DNA from: Diphasiastrum complanatum
Taxonomy: Eukaryota; Streptophyta; Lycopodiopsida; Lycopodiales; Lycopodiaceae
DNA: 64,000 nucleotides
Assembly (NCBI GenBank): GCA_029204225.1
Contig: CM055104.1
Coordinates: forward strand, 50,917,457 to 50,981,456
Direction: 5' to 3'
Made by a program: the position numbers and the translations under genes. Under the pieces are notes generated by a model. It did not search any database and had not been told where the DNA came from. It saw nothing but the letters and a program-made list of their open reading frames with translations. Shown here piece after piece: positions 31,404-43,339 of the stretch (position 1 is its first letter; the number at the start of each line of letters is the position of its first letter).

Positions 31404-32524
31404 TCATCTCCTTGACGCTAGATTGATTAGATCTTGGGTTGAGGATAGGCAAGGAAAGAAACCCACTACATGGAGGGTGGCAGGTGAGATTTGCGAGTCC
31501 TCTAGGTTTATTTGTGCGAATGGGATGGAAATAGGAGGAGAGATGGAAGAAGCAATGGTAATGGAAGATGTGGAGAAAGTGAGAACAACGGATGAAGGTA
31601 GAGAGATCGGAGCGATAGAAGCAGAAGTGGTAGTGACAGAAGGTTTTGGAATAGAAGCGAAAGCAGAAGACATGGATGCAGGTCGTGTGGGGGCTGTGCA
31701 TTGTTGGGTGGTAGGAGGGCTAGATGAAAAGGAGGCAACGCCACGCCATTGTGTCAGTAACTGCTGGATGTTGGGAGGTGGATGCAACAAAAGGTGGAAA
31801 CAAGGTTAGTATGTAGAATGATGGCAGATAGGATAGTGAAACGGTCAAACTCCCGAACCTTCTGTTCAAGGAGTGCATAGGCGAAGTTACAGAGAAGTTG
31901 GCCGGTGGCGATGCGCTCGTGCATGTTAGGCTTGATGGCGATGGATAGTTCATGCATAAGAAAGGTATGCCAGTCATATGGCACAATCGAGGAGCTCGGG
32001 AATTCGATGAAGGATTTCACGATTTGGCTCATGAATGTGGACTGGAATGTACCAAGAAGTTGTTTAACAAGTAAGCAGCGGCTTGGATTATGTGGTCATT
32101 GATAGCCTCTATCAAATAACCGTTGTTAGTTTTGACCGGGAGTTCAGGAGTAGTGGCCATGATGTAGAGCTTGATGAGGTTTTTAGCTTGGAGATGGGAG
32201 ATGGGTTGGTGATCACTGGACACAATGCCTATGGTGACCATAGAGTTAGCGTTAATGTGTACCTTGTACATGGTACCCTGGTACAAGATGTGGAAGCACG
32301 ACTTTGATGTGTTCCACATGGCATAAGCATGGAGAGCTAGATCCATGTTAATATCAAAAGAGAAGAATGCCATGAAAAAGCCCATTGCTTGAGAAGGGGG
32401 CCAACAGCCTGAAGCCAAGGGATTACCAAGGAATCAGATGGTAGGGCCTAGATCTGGGTGGTAGTAGGTATCTCACGTTGGATAACCTTTTTCCAGTATT
32501 GTTAGTACAGGAAGAAGAAGCCAT
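31404..32524 (-). pseudogene. Gypsy accessory ORF 'X', copy X3 (divergent)
   Basis: Most divergent copy. A start at 32524 (MASSSCTNN) is soon frameshifted. The body keeps the N-domain block order: FLGNPLASGCWPPSQAM, DINMDLALHAYAMW, CFHILYQGTMYKVHINANSM, HLQAKNLIKLYIMAT, NNGYLIEAINDHIIQAAAYL and LLNNFL (32418-32029), then SQIVKSF, PYDWHTFLMHEL and LLEQKVREFDRF (32032-31754). A Pro/Ser/Thr-rich linker (31790-31404) follows, and the coiled coil is missing. The shared blocks despite low identity suggest that the N-domain evolved under constraint. It lies downstream of G3 integrase on the same strand. Confidence 0.6.
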
Positions 32525-33525
32525 GACGTTAGATGGATGGTAAAGTTTGTTATCGACTGAAAAAAGATGAAAAGACACTCAAAAAAAAGAAAAAGACATC
32601 AAAAATGGGTTAAAAGACTTTAAAATCTATGAAAAGGTGGAATTCAAGAGAATGAAGATGGAAATTGTGGAATTGAGTGTGTAACAGATGGCTGTGTGGG
32701 TTGATGAAGGCGTGTGAAAATTTTCGTCATGATTGGAGAACTTGGAATTCAGTGTACTTTTCGGTAGAGCTTCGCTAAATGAAGTGCCAAATGACTCGAA
32801 TTCTATCTTTATATAGGTGAAAATTAGAGTGCGTATCAGGAGAAGTGCACTTTTCTCAGCCCAGTTCCGACCAAAATTTTGCAGGGACCTTTGTCACAAT
32901 ATTCTAAGACCTCAGTGAAGTCTGCGAAGGTTCAGGAGGTGATTTGACTGCCCTCTGTGAAGGTCCAAGCCTATTTGCAAAGGTTTAACCCTCGCAAGAG
33001 GTGAACTCTCGCACAACTTTCTCCAGATGTTGGCTTTTCAAGATCAAACCATATAGACAAGCTAATATCACTGTTTTGATTTTATTTATGCCCTCTGTGA
33101 AGGTTGGTTTACGAAGGTTCATTAGTTTCTGGTTCTTTGAAGCCTTGCAGACACTTGAATTTGATGATTTTCCATCAGTAACTCTTGTAGAGATTTTTAT
33201 AGATGTATCTGAGTCAAATTTAGTGACTGACAAAGTCTCAAGAGTTAGTTCCCAAGGGATCTCAAAAAATCATCACAAAAGTGCTCTTTTTTGGTGTTTT
33301 TTGGTGAGATCTTGAGATTCTTATCCATGGCTCTTGCAAACTGGTATACCATTGCATCCAGGTCAATTCTAACTATGGAGAGTTCTTCGAGAGTTCTGAT
33401 GGACAATTCGTAGCTGATCCATTAGTTTAAATGATTTTTACCTCCATTTTGTTGTTTTTTCTCAAAATTCTCGTCTCTGATTTGCAAGAACAGAGGTTGA
33501 TTGTTATTATCTGATGACTTGCTGC
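32525..33525 (-). promoter_or_regulatory. Integrase-to-X3 spacer: TATA and GCGAAGGTT-like repeats
   Basis: On the minus strand CCTATATAAAGATAGAATTCGAG (TATA 32817-32808) matches the X1 and X2 promoter block. Plus-strand GCGAAGGTT or one- or two-mismatch variants occur at 32924, 32957, 32977, 33097 and 33111, as in the G1 spacer. No coding potential supported. Confidence 0.5.
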
Positions 33526-33529
33526 TCTT

Positions 33530-33720
33530 TGGATCCTATCTAAATCTGGATCCCACTTGGATTTTTTTGGATCTTCCTTGATCTGTCTGGATCTTGTCTG
33601 ATCTTGTTGAAATTTGGTGGATTTTGCTTGATCTGACTAGATCTTATCTAGATCTTGGCTTGATTTCATTAGATTTGGCTGGGATGACTTTTGATGAGGT
33701 TTAATCTGATCATTGTATGC
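33530..33720. repeat. Cryptic GGATCTTGTCTGATCTT repeat
   Basis: Imperfect iteration of TGGATCT, TTGATCT and TTGATCTGACT words, giving more than ten GATC/GATT-type units in 190 bp, between G3 integrase and ORF X3. A similar but shorter patch lies at 14630-14800. Confidence 0.55.
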
Positions 33721-33729
33721 GTCATCCAC

Positions 33730-34240
33730 ACCTTGGATCTGTTTCACTGAGGTGGCCAGTACTTGTGAAGTCGGTGAGTATCGAATGGCGTCCCATCTAA
33801 CTATTGAAGTTTCACGAGTCCATGGCTAAGCATATCCTTTATTCGGAACGGGACTTTGCCTGTGAACTTCAACTTTCTCTTGATCGCTTTAGTTTTATAC
33901 ATGAGGACTAGATCTCCGGATTGAAGATCTTTCTTGTGCATTCGGTGATCATGCCATGCTTGGCGTCACTCTTTCTCAGCCGCCAATGCATGCACAACTA
34001 TTAAGCGCATCTTGCAAAGTTTATGGAATGCTTCATGGCGTAATTGCAGAGATTTGGATTCATCAAGTGTGTTGTGAAAATTCTCAATGAAGGTATCAGA
34101 AACTCCACTAGCATTACTGCATCTTGACCATAAACCAGGTGAAACGGCATGTGGTCAGTGCTTCCTTTGTAAGCTATTTGGAATGCCCCAGAGCAGCATG
34201 TAACTTGTGCTCCCAATCAGATCTGCTAGCTTCAACTATT
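33730..34240 (-). pseudogene. Gypsy G3 integrase C-terminal part
   Basis: Minus-strand frames give AFQIAYKGSTDHMPFHLVYG, QDAVMLVEFLIPSLRI (34216-34060), then AWHDHRMHKKDLQSGDLVLM, YKTKAIKRKLKFTGKVPFRI and a DGTPFDTHRLHKYW end at about 33770. This is the end of Ty3/gypsy integrase; the catalytic core, RNase H and RT are deleted at about 34245, where it joins protease sequence. Confidence 0.75.
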
Positions 34241-34244
34241 TTCA

Positions 34245-35690
34245 TATTGCGTGATTAGTGGTGGATGATCCGTCATCAGCCCTTGGCATAATTGGTTTTA
34301 CCGCCCACATGGTTGGATCAACCTTTACAACCCACTCTTTATTTTTGAAGGTGTGTTTTCTGGTTTCCCAGTTGTGAACCACTTGCGCGATTCTTAACCA
34401 AGGTCTTCCTAGCAAAATGCAGTAGGCGAAAGGAGACTCTGTATGTCCATCACCACAAAGATGATTACAAACTGCATTCCCGTTCTTTTACTAGGATGTT
34501 ACAACTACACCTTTTGATTTCACACATGATTGATCTGCCAATTTGATGACAAATTTTGCTGATTTCAACCCATTTCTGATACAAGGTAGTGGAGATAAAA
34601 TTTACACCCGATCCTCCATCTACCACTATTGCGGTGGATTGGTAGGGTGATGTTGCGTTCTTCACTTTACCACGTTGTCCCAATATGGAGGACATTGCTC
34701 GTTCCTTCATAGCCTGCACAGTATAAGGGCTCTTCCACTGCTAATTCTGGTTTCGCTTTGGCCCATTCAGCTAGGATGCTCTTGGCTTGAGATGCAATCC
34801 TCGGTAACTCACCAAGAGATAAGTTTACGTAGCTTGACAGTAAACTGGTGAGCACACCTGTCTATGGGACCTCTGGCACTTCCATATGGAACGGTGGTTC
34901 GTGATGATGCAAGTAGTCATTTTGATCTGTTCGTTCTAGGGAGGTCGCTGGTGCTGTTGGTTCTTCCATAGGTTGAGGTTCAACAGGAGCTTCTCGTGCT
35001 TGAGCAGCTTCCTCTTCTTGTGCCTTCTATACCCAATGGCGGACCTTATGGTATATCCTTTTTTTTTTCCTCACATTCGGATATGGTCTTGTAGCTGAGG
35101 GCTGGTCGTCGGTCATTGATACTGATGGAGGTGGTGGTGGGGGCACTCCCTTCCATTTTTGCGCTTGCATAACTGCTAGCACAGGAACATGGGGGTTTTG
35201 CTTTTCCTGTGGCATCCTTCCTAGAACTGCTATCGGTTGTACCGAGACTAGATTCAAGGGTGCACTCGTTCCAGGTTGAACTGTGCATTTTTTGTAGCAA
35301 TGCTCATATCTGCATTCTCTGCAAAAGGCCGTATACTGTCCCTTATAAGGACATTCAACAATTCTATGGACTTCGCTGGATCCCCATAGCAGCCATAGAT
35401 CTTACCTCCCTGATGTTGAGGTTGTGCAATGTAGGTTGAATAGTATTTGTTGATTGTCGGATCGACAAACGCCTCTTTCGGACCGTACCACTATTGCAGC
35501 CAGATTTACATGAGCCACTTGATTGTTAGCTGGCCTTGGTGGTGTAGGTAAGGCCATGCGTTGTTGGTTGTTTGACGCGCCATACCGTGGTGCCGCATTT
35601 GGTGCTCCCTGATGGTAAAAATAAGAGGTCTGGTACCGATTCCTCTTCTGTTGCATGATCCGAGGGTTGAATGGGCAATATTTATTTGGA
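34245..35690 (-). pseudogene. Gypsy G3 gag end and protease
   Basis: Minus-strand frames: Gln/Asn/Pro-rich gag tail (35656-35402, QQRMALPTPPRPANNQVAH), a Cys/His-rich region with FCRECRYEHCYKKC near 35300, a Pro-rich stretch (VPPPPPPSVSM, 35130), ELPRIASQAKSILAEWAKAKPEL-type sequence (34855-34750, cited in part), and retropepsin VVDGGSGVNFISTTLYQKW at 34640-34580 followed by GRPWLRIAQVV and KEWVVKVDPTMW. The active site is DGG rather than DSG or DTG. Frameshifted in several places. Its end joins integrase through a large deletion. Confidence 0.65.
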
Positions 35691-35699
35691 AATCATCTT

Positions 35700-36737
35700 T
35701 CTAGCAAGAACACTGTATGGATGTTCTTTTATAGAGAAGATATGAAAAGGATGGAGAATTTTAGCCATAAAAATTGCTTGTAAGCCTCTTGCAAGGAAAT
35801 TTTAAAAAATTGAACTATCTCAAGGCTTGTGAGAATAGATGGGAAAATTTAGGTATGTGAGGTTTCAAGGGGAAAAAATTAAATAACAGCTTGTTTTGGT
35901 TTTGGAAAAGAACATTTAGAAGAGATTGTAGTATGGAAATCATTAAGATCTTCTAGAACCTTCAAATAAAATCAAATTATTAGATGACGTGAAGCTCTTC
36001 ATATTAGATAGAAAAATTTAGATTAGATTAAATTAGAGGCTCTAAGTATCAGTTTTAAACATAAGTTTTTGTTTCCCCTTTTTAACATAAGAACATTATC
36101 AATATACAAAATATTGAAGTTTCATAGAGGGCTTAAGGAGATTCAGGTTTAAATGAATTTAAATAGATTATGAGTTTTGCTATTAAGTAGAAGTTTAAGA
36201 AAAGCCGTAAAATGGATATAGGTTACCATAAAGTTTTGAATGAGAATATAATATGTAAGAGAATAAATCAATAATATTAGTACTTGCATGCCTCACAAAT
36301 TTAAGAATTACTAGCACTTTTTATCATTTTAACATCATAGAAATGAAAAATGAAACAAATAAAATCTACATGGTACGATGTAGATATCTTGCTAGAAAGA
36401 GCTAATACTTGGTAGCTTTGGTGTAGATCCATTTCTTTTGATTTTGGGTTGCTCCTCTTTGCTTTAACTTTCTTTTCTTTTTGGTTCTTGCTTCATTACA
36501 AAGAGGATAGTTGCATAAAAAGTTGTATCCTCATAGAAGTGGTAGTTTTTACTTGTCATTGGAATTTCACTCAATGTCACACATTCAAGTTTGCAAGCTT
36601 GTAGGGTGTCGTAATAGAGGGCATCACTCTATTCAAGCTCAACTCACGTGTTAGCTCCAATCCACTAGTTTATTGTTAATCTCATGTATGTTATTTCATT
36701 TATCTATTTATTTTGGAGATCGAAGCAATCTATAGCA
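35700..36737. other. Intergenic, AT-rich, nothing recognised
   Basis: No coding region or clear repeat boundary. It could hold the eroded 5' end of gypsy G3, but no LTR or primer site was found. Confidence 0.35.
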
Positions 36738-37487
36738 TGTTAAAATTGTCAAAATCCTGGCTTTGATTCATGATGTTATGTGTATAACTTGATCCCACAC
36801 GTGTGGATCATGTTCCCATGAGATGCATTCAATTTGATTAGATAGGCAAAATCTTGATTTACATGTGTATGAACTAGTGAAAAGCTAGTCAAGTTGAAAA
36901 TTGCCATTTGGCACTCTATTACTAGTTGATCAAGCATACCCATGTAAATAATGGTGATTTCCCACGTGTGAAAGGATGTTCCCACGTGTGTGCATATCTA
37001 GAAAATATTAGTACATGATCATAGGAGTTGATTATGTAAGTTCCTAAAAGTTAGGAAATTTCCTCAAATCAAGGAAAATCAAGGTGAGGCAATGGCATCA
37101 ATCTAGAAATCAAATCGGTGGGTGCTTATCTACCATTGATTGTGGATCTAAAAGTGATGTGGCATTCCCACACGTGTCAGGCTTGCTAAGTCAGGATATC
37201 AAGTAAAAATGTACTTGATCTATATATAGATCATCATTGTAAATAACAAGTTTGATGAGTGATCTTGATTCTGAGGCAAATGCATGTTGTTTTCATCGTT
37301 TGTGTTGTGATTTTATGCATTGAATGCTATCAATACTTAATGTAATTCACTATCTATCCACTGTCTGTACTGTGATAGGTCTTCACATGTGTGAGGCTGC
37401 CCATCCACTTAATTGATCAAATTCATTATTGTTCTGGCTAGTTAAGTGCATATTTTTTATCTAATCAATAGATTTGTGGAAGATCAA
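36738..37487 (+). repeat. LTR of copia F family (first copy)
   Basis: Starts TGTTAAAATTGTCAAAATCC and runs to about GTGGAAGATCA, closely matching 46039-46775. It contains CACACGTGTG (36796), CACGTG (36963, 36983), CACACGTGTC (37169) and CACATGTGTG (37384). No primer site follows; copia D sequence begins within about 25 bp, so it is solo or truncated, or the 5' LTR of a heavily rearranged copia F. Confidence 0.7.
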
Positions 37488-37509
37488 TCAAGTTGGAAAA
37501 GCTCCCATT

Positions 37510-38644
37510 TGAAAGAAGTAGCAAGACATATAACCAATCTTATGATGACAAGCTTAGCAACAGGATAAAATGTTTCATCATAATCTATGCCCTTAGTTTG
37601 CAAGAAACCTTTTCTTCAAAACAAGATGCAAGTGTAATAATCAAGAAAGTGTAGGAAGTAATAGGATGAGAACTCTTGGATCTTGAGATAGATCCTCAAG
37701 GTCTTCATCTTCTTGAAGCTCCTCCTCAGCCTTTACAAGATCTTTGAAAACATGAGAGTTAGATGAGATCTCTTTCACTTTGGCATTGTGAGATTCATCA
37801 AAGAGAACATCTCTACTTATTTTAACTTTCTTAGAGATAGGATCATAAATCCTATATCCCTTGCTACATTCACTATAGCCAACAAAAATGCCTTTAAAAG
37901 AAGTGGCATCTTCCTTTTTCCTTACTTTTAAAGGAATGTGAACATAACAAGTAAATCCAAATAATTGGCACAAGTAATTGCTTCTCCTCAGAATAAAATA
38001 GAAAGAGAGGCATCTAATCTTAATGCTTTGGCACATTCACATAATGATCTATTCTTTCTCTCGAACACCGCATTTTATTGGGGGGAGTAAGTACATGTAA
38101 ATTCTCTCTTAATGCCATTAGTCTCACAAACATCTCTCATGCTATTGGAGATGTACTCTCCTCCATTATCACATCTAAACACTTTGATGCTAGCATTAAG
38201 TTTCTTTTTCACAAGAGCTTTGAACTTTACAAAAAAATCATACACTAAGCTTTTCTTAGACAAAAGATAGATCCATGTGTATCTTGAATAATCATCTATG
38301 AAGGTTACATACATAGAAGCTCCACCATTAGATACATGTGAAAATGAGTGTACATCCGAGTGTATAAGATCAAGAGGAAAGGAAGATCTATTCATTGATC
38401 TCTAAAATGATTGCTTATGTGTCTTGGATAGACCACAAGCTTCACAAAGCTTGCCACACTTGGATATGGATTTGGGAAGCCCAAGTGCTAGCTCCTTGGA
38501 AATCATGGACTCCATATCTTGCTAGTTAGGATGGCCTAACCTTTTGTGCCACAACTCCACTTGAGAAAGCTCCTCCCTTGCCATGCTCACACTTCCAATG
38601 ACAACATTAGCATCCAACTTGATTATGTTGGGAGGAAGAGGGTG
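37510..38644 (-). pseudogene. Ty1/copia element D fragment (pre-IN, IN, start of RT)
   Basis: Minus-strand order: pre-integrase QVELWHKRLGHPN (about 38560); integrase core LDLIHSDVHSFS, TFIDDYSRYTWIYLL, CDNGGEYISNSM (38395-38075); integrase tail YVHIPLKVRKKEDA, FVGYSECSKGYRIYDP and DVLFDES (38036-37780); and a short RT piece TKGIDYDETFYPVAK near 37600. The catalytic D,D(35)E set of integrase is partly visible, but stops and frameshifts break the frame. RNase H is missing. Copia E is inserted at 38645. Confidence 0.8.
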
Positions 38645-39795
38645 TGTGAGAAATGAAAATAGCTTGAAAAGAAAACAAACACGAAAAGAAACGATCTCAA
38701 AACTCGAACAAGAAACGAACTCGAATAGAAAGTGTTTGTGCGCAGCGGAATGAGCTATATTACTCTTTTCCTAAGAATGACTATGCCTATAAGAAACGAA
38801 CAGTATATTAGTGATAGAAACCACGGTCATTTTGATTACGTAGCCAAACATTAATAAAACATCAGAAAGAATAATTAGTCGTGAACAGCTAGACAAATTA
38901 TTAGTCGCGAATGATTCGCGAAGAGCTAGACTGAGCTCGACTGATAATCAGTCGCAAATGATTTGCGAAAGGCAAGACTAAATATTAGTCGTCAACAGTT
39001 AGACTAATAACAACTTGCTAAAAACAGATTACCAGATTGAGCAACAAGAAAGTCAGACAAAATGAAAATAAGCATAGAAATATTGAGGAGAACAAAGAGT
39101 TGTTATCAGATTAAGTATAGCAAAATTTATATGTCAATAATGTGGTAGAGCACAAGACAATAGCGGACGAAACCACATGCTCTACAAAGCTAATTCAATC
39201 TGTAAAAGGAATGCACCTATTACTGATAATAAAGAATCAATGCACAAGGCATCTACTTCGTCTATCTCTGATAAGCTTCTGATGCTATATTTTACACACT
39301 TGTTCTTGATCTTTTAATCAATGAATACACAAAATGGTATTCAATATATATACACAATGGTACATGTGTGCGAATGAAGAAAGTACAAAGTGGATGTGTT
39401 GTCTGTAGAAGATCGTGGGTGGCTGTTATCATTGTCGAGTATGTTAGCACAGTTGTATTGGGATGAGCGTGAAAAGGGTCGTGACGTCAGCCTTCGTTGA
39501 AATGAATGTTGGTGAAGATGCAAAAATGTGTCACTCTAATGAAATGCCTTAGGATTTGATTTACAAGGTGCCTTCGCTTTTCCTAGGGCACCTTTGGCAT
39601 TTTGTAAGGCAGTATCGCATTTTTCGCTTGTCACAAATCATGTGTAAAAACACAGTGTCGCGTTTTTCGCCTTTTCTTCGCCTGTGAGAATTTATATGTA
39701 AATATGCAAACTGTGCGACAACATGAATAAAAATGCAGCATGAATGGAGGCAGACTAAAATGGGATTTAGGAGAGTAGAGGAGATAAATCCAACA
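38645..39795 (-). repeat. Copia E 3' LTR
   Basis: The 1151-bp LTR starts TGTTGGATTTATCTCC on the minus strand and ends TTTCTCACA, TG...CA. It directly follows a polypurine tract and the RNase H stop of copia E. A truncated copy of its first 590 bp is at 44541-45129, and a diverged solo relative is at 29110-30846. It was inserted into copia D. Confidence 0.8.
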
Positions 39796-39811
39796 CCCCC
39801 TCCCCTTAATC
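39796..39811 (-). promoter_or_regulatory. Polypurine tract of copia E
   Basis: Minus strand GATTAAGGGGAGGGGG abuts the LTR start. Confidence 0.75.
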
Positions 39812-41930
39812 TGGATCCGAGAATGCTTTGATCTTCAGACTAAGCAATGCACAAAATTTGTTGTGTGCACTAACACTTAGTGCTTTCGTGAATATATCTA
39901 CAACCATGTCCTGCGTTCTGCAGTATGTTAAGCTCAGCTCCTTGTTGAGAACCTTGTCTCTGATGTAGTGATATCTGATTTCAATGTGCTTACTCCTAGA
40001 GTGAAATCTAGGGTGGGTCGATAAGAAAATAGCACTCTGGTTATCACAGAATAAAATTGTAGGGTTGTGCTGATACAGATTAACGTCTAACAGTAAATTT
40101 TTCAAACAAAATGTCTTCTTAATAATTTGAGAAGCAGCAATGTATTTAGCTTCTGTAGAAGAAAGTGCGATAGAGGTTTGCTTACAACTGTTCCATGAGA
40201 TAGGACCACCGTTGAAGAAGAATGTAAATCCAGATGTGGACTTACGATTGTCTACATCTCCTCCCCAACTTGCATCACAATATCCATTGAGCTGATAAAG
40301 ATTGTCGTTGCTGACATCTCCATAGCAGATGCACTGGTCCATGGTAGTTCAAATATACCTTATGATTCTTATGAGAGCCTTCCAATGGGTAGTGATAGGA
40401 TTAGCCATATATTGGCTGAGTGAGCTTACTGCAAAAGAGATGTCTGGTCTTGTATAGACCATTGCGTATATGAGAGATCCAAGTATCGATTGATAAGAAT
40501 ACTCTCTCATCTGCTCCTCTCTTTGCTTGGTTTGGGACATTGGTCCTTTGACAAATGTAGGCCTGGATCCAACAGTGAGTGAGCTAATTTACAATTTATT
40601 AGATTGTATCTGTTAAGAACATTGTGAAGATAACTTTGTTGAGTGATGTAAATCAGTCGTCTCACTCTATCTCTGTGGATCTAAATGCCCAGATAGAAGT
40701 GAGCTTCATCCAGATCAGTCATGTTGAACTCTGAAAATAGCATTTGCTTAGAATCCTTGACCAAATTGGTATTGTTGTTGAAGAGCAACGTATCATCCAC
40801 GCATAAGGTGATGATAATGAGGGATTGTTGCACTGACTTGGAATAGATGTTGCAATCAACAGTGCTTGGTTTGAATCCTTGTTCGATGAGAAATGTGTTG
40901 ATCGTCTGAAACCAAGCTCTGGCAGGTTATTTCAAGTCATAAAGTGCGTTGTGGAGTCTACAAACATGATTTCCCATACCTTCCAATACTTATCCTTCAA
41001 GATGGATCATGTAGATGTTTTCTTATATAACTCCATTCAGATAGGCTGTTTTTACATCAAGTTGATTCAAGGTCGACAGCTGCAGCATAGGACAGGAGCG
41101 TTTGGATCAACGAATGTTTGACTACTGGACTGAAAATCTCATTGTAGTTGACGTTGGAAATTTGGGTGAATCCCTGTGCTACCAGTCTTGCCTTCCTTCA
41201 ATAAATTGCTCCATTTGCATTGTATTTGATCTTGAAGATCCATTTGCAATCAATGATATTGCAGCCAATAGGAGCTTTGACTAGTGACCATGTCTGGTTC
41301 TTGATCAGAGAGGAATACTCTCTGTCCAAAGCTTCTCTCTAGAGATTAGAGTCTGGTTGGATGAGTGCCTCTTTGACAGTCATCGTTCCTTGTATCAAGA
41401 GACATACAGACTCAGGAGTATACCTTGTGGGCTGTGTGCGCACTCAGCTTGATCTTCTGGGAGGATTCGACTGATGAACCACTCCTGGGATTTGTTGCTG
41501 GGTAGTAGCAACGTCTTTGTTTGATTCGTTGTCATGAAGTGGGTCGACAATAGACACGGTTGAGCCAGAAGCTTGGACAATCGTGTCAATGGTAGGTGAT
41601 GAAGGTTCTCCTGGAGCAATATCCTTGTCTTTGATGTCGACGAACTAATCCTCAATAAAGACTGTATCCTGGCTATACAAGATTTGCTGGGTATTAGGAT
41701 CATACAACTTGTATGTATTATCAGATGAAGTATATCCAATCAGGATGGTCTTGAGACCTCGGAAGTCCAATGTCTTTCTCGTGTCTTTTGGGATCTGCAC
41801 ATAGGCAACACATCCAAACACTCTTAGGTTCTTCACAGAAGGCTTAGAGCCTGTCCACACCTCGTGGGGTGTCTTGCCTGAGAGGGCCTTGTTCGAACAT
41901 CTAGGCCTTATCAACTTGACATTAGGCTTT
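39806..41930 (-). pseudogene. Ty1/copia element E pol (IN end, RT, RNase H)
   Basis: Minus-strand order: integrase tail LSGKTPHEVWTGSKPSVKNL and FGCVAYVQIPKDTRK (41914-41645); linker (41739-41395); RT with GAAIS/NIIDCKWIFKIKYN-type sequence near 41250, the catalytic loop LCVDDTLLFNNN (about 40790; the usual tyrosine is cysteine but both aspartates remain) and SLIYAMVYTRPDISFAVSSL (40540-40349); and RNase H with GYCDASWGG, ALSSTEAKYIAA, FCDNQSAIFL, KHIEIRYHYIRD and VDIFTKAL (40342-39806), which is fully open. The 5' half is missing beyond about 41930. Several frameshifts in RT. Confidence 0.85.
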
Positions 41931-41944
41931 TTAACTTTGGTGTG

Positions 41945-43335
41945 TTACATCGATACTTATCCGTAAGCCCAGTTTTTGTGAAACTTTGGTACCGTTGTTT
42001 TTGTGTCAAGCTGTAATAATCGGCCTAAATTTTTCTAAACCGATCTTTACAACACGATGGTAGTGGTACGGTTTTTAGGCATGTACCTAGTAAAGGGATT
42101 CCATTCCTTGGTACTATGTTATTTAACCACTTAACTCTGGAGTATCGATATTCCCAGTAAATTGAGTTAAATGGTGTTTATGGCTCTTCCTTTTGGACTA
42201 GATGGAACACCGATAGGCTTATCCTAAATGATTTTGATCTTTAGGATTGGGCAAACTAAAGCTTTTGAGATACTTGTTAAAGTGAATAAATGAAATAAAG
42301 ATCATAATATTTGGAGGTAGCTCTATATTTGATAAAAAATTAAGTGTATTCGATATCGTAAAAGAGTACCCGGATCCAAATTTTATGGATTTTCCATTAG
42401 GTTTAGGCAACTTTAACGAAGTAATATTTAAGCTAGTGTAGTCAGAAGGGTAACAACCTAGCATTTACTTGTGTCAAAGGAGTTTTTGGTGCCTTTGTTG
42501 ATGCAATTTTTCAGGTGACCAGAATATCTAGAGGAAGAAAATGAGACACCTGAGTAGGTACATGTGATTGTGTTATGTAATTTGGATTGGTAAATAATCC
42601 ATGTATGAAATTTGCATAGCACCGGTTTATTGAATTCATTAAGTTAAAATTATATCATATATCTATAGGACCATGAGTTGACCCTATTTGTTATTGAAAA
42701 TTGTGACATGGAAGGAGAATGGACACTTGGTTCACATTTGTACTGTAAAGAGCCTTATTTCTAAGAGTTGGAACTCTCAGATGGTAGGAATTCGGGAATG
42801 ATAGTACCAGCCAGATGGGTGGTTTTATGTGACGATAAAACCATGTATAGATCCTTGTTAAATCACAATTTTGTAAATGGATTATTGTGAACCATTAGAA
42901 ACAAATATGGGGGTACTCTAGTACTTGGTGGAATAGACATGTGCATATCTAGTATAGAAAATCCAGATGGAGTTTTTAAAATCTCTGGATTATTGGATAA
43001 TGCAGTTAAAGATCTTCTTAAAGGAATGGAATTCCATTCCTAATATAAATATTGGATATCTATTGGTATATACTTCAATTGTTTGGAAATTTCTTTTAAG
43101 GGAGAATTCAATGATAGGAAGTACTTTTTGGAAATGGTTGAAGATCGGATCCTATGTTGGATATAGGATGGTCAGATAAATGCCAAAGATGAATTGAGCT
43201 TTTTTGGCTTAGTAAAGACCCATCTTAGAATAAAATATTCAAGGTAGGTAGCAATAGAAACTCGAGCTACCATAGGAATTGCCATTTGTACTTTACATGC
43301 CACATTTAATGCATGAAAAGACTATGTGGCACAAT
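41945..43335 (+). pseudogene. Decayed coding region of unknown origin
   Basis: Plus-strand segments keep protein-like composition over about 1.4 kb between frameshifts and stops. Examples are HVPSKGIPFLGTMLFNHLTL (near 42080), MALPFGLDGTPIGLS (42187), GGSSIFDKKLSVFDIV (near 42315), then one frame at 42680-43245 with only four stops in about 185 codons, including ENCDMEGEWTLGSHLYCKEP, ARWVVLCDDKTMYRSLLNHN, KYGGTLVLGGIDMCISSIEN, KISGLLDNAVKDLLKG and AKDELSFFGLVKTHLRIKYS, followed by ETRATIGIAICTLHATFNA near 43255. No retrotransposon domain is recognisable. It could be an endogenised viral structural or movement-type gene, or an old host pseudogene; I cannot decide. Confidence 0.4.
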
Positions 43336-43339
43336 TAGA

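Noticed and set aside
31423-31809. 128-codon plus-strand frame, Glu/Val-rich
   Set aside because: Antisense shadow of the Pro/Ser/Thr-rich linker of ORF X3 on the minus strand.
32083-32307. 74-codon plus-strand frame overlapping X3
   Set aside because: Antisense of the conserved X N-domain.
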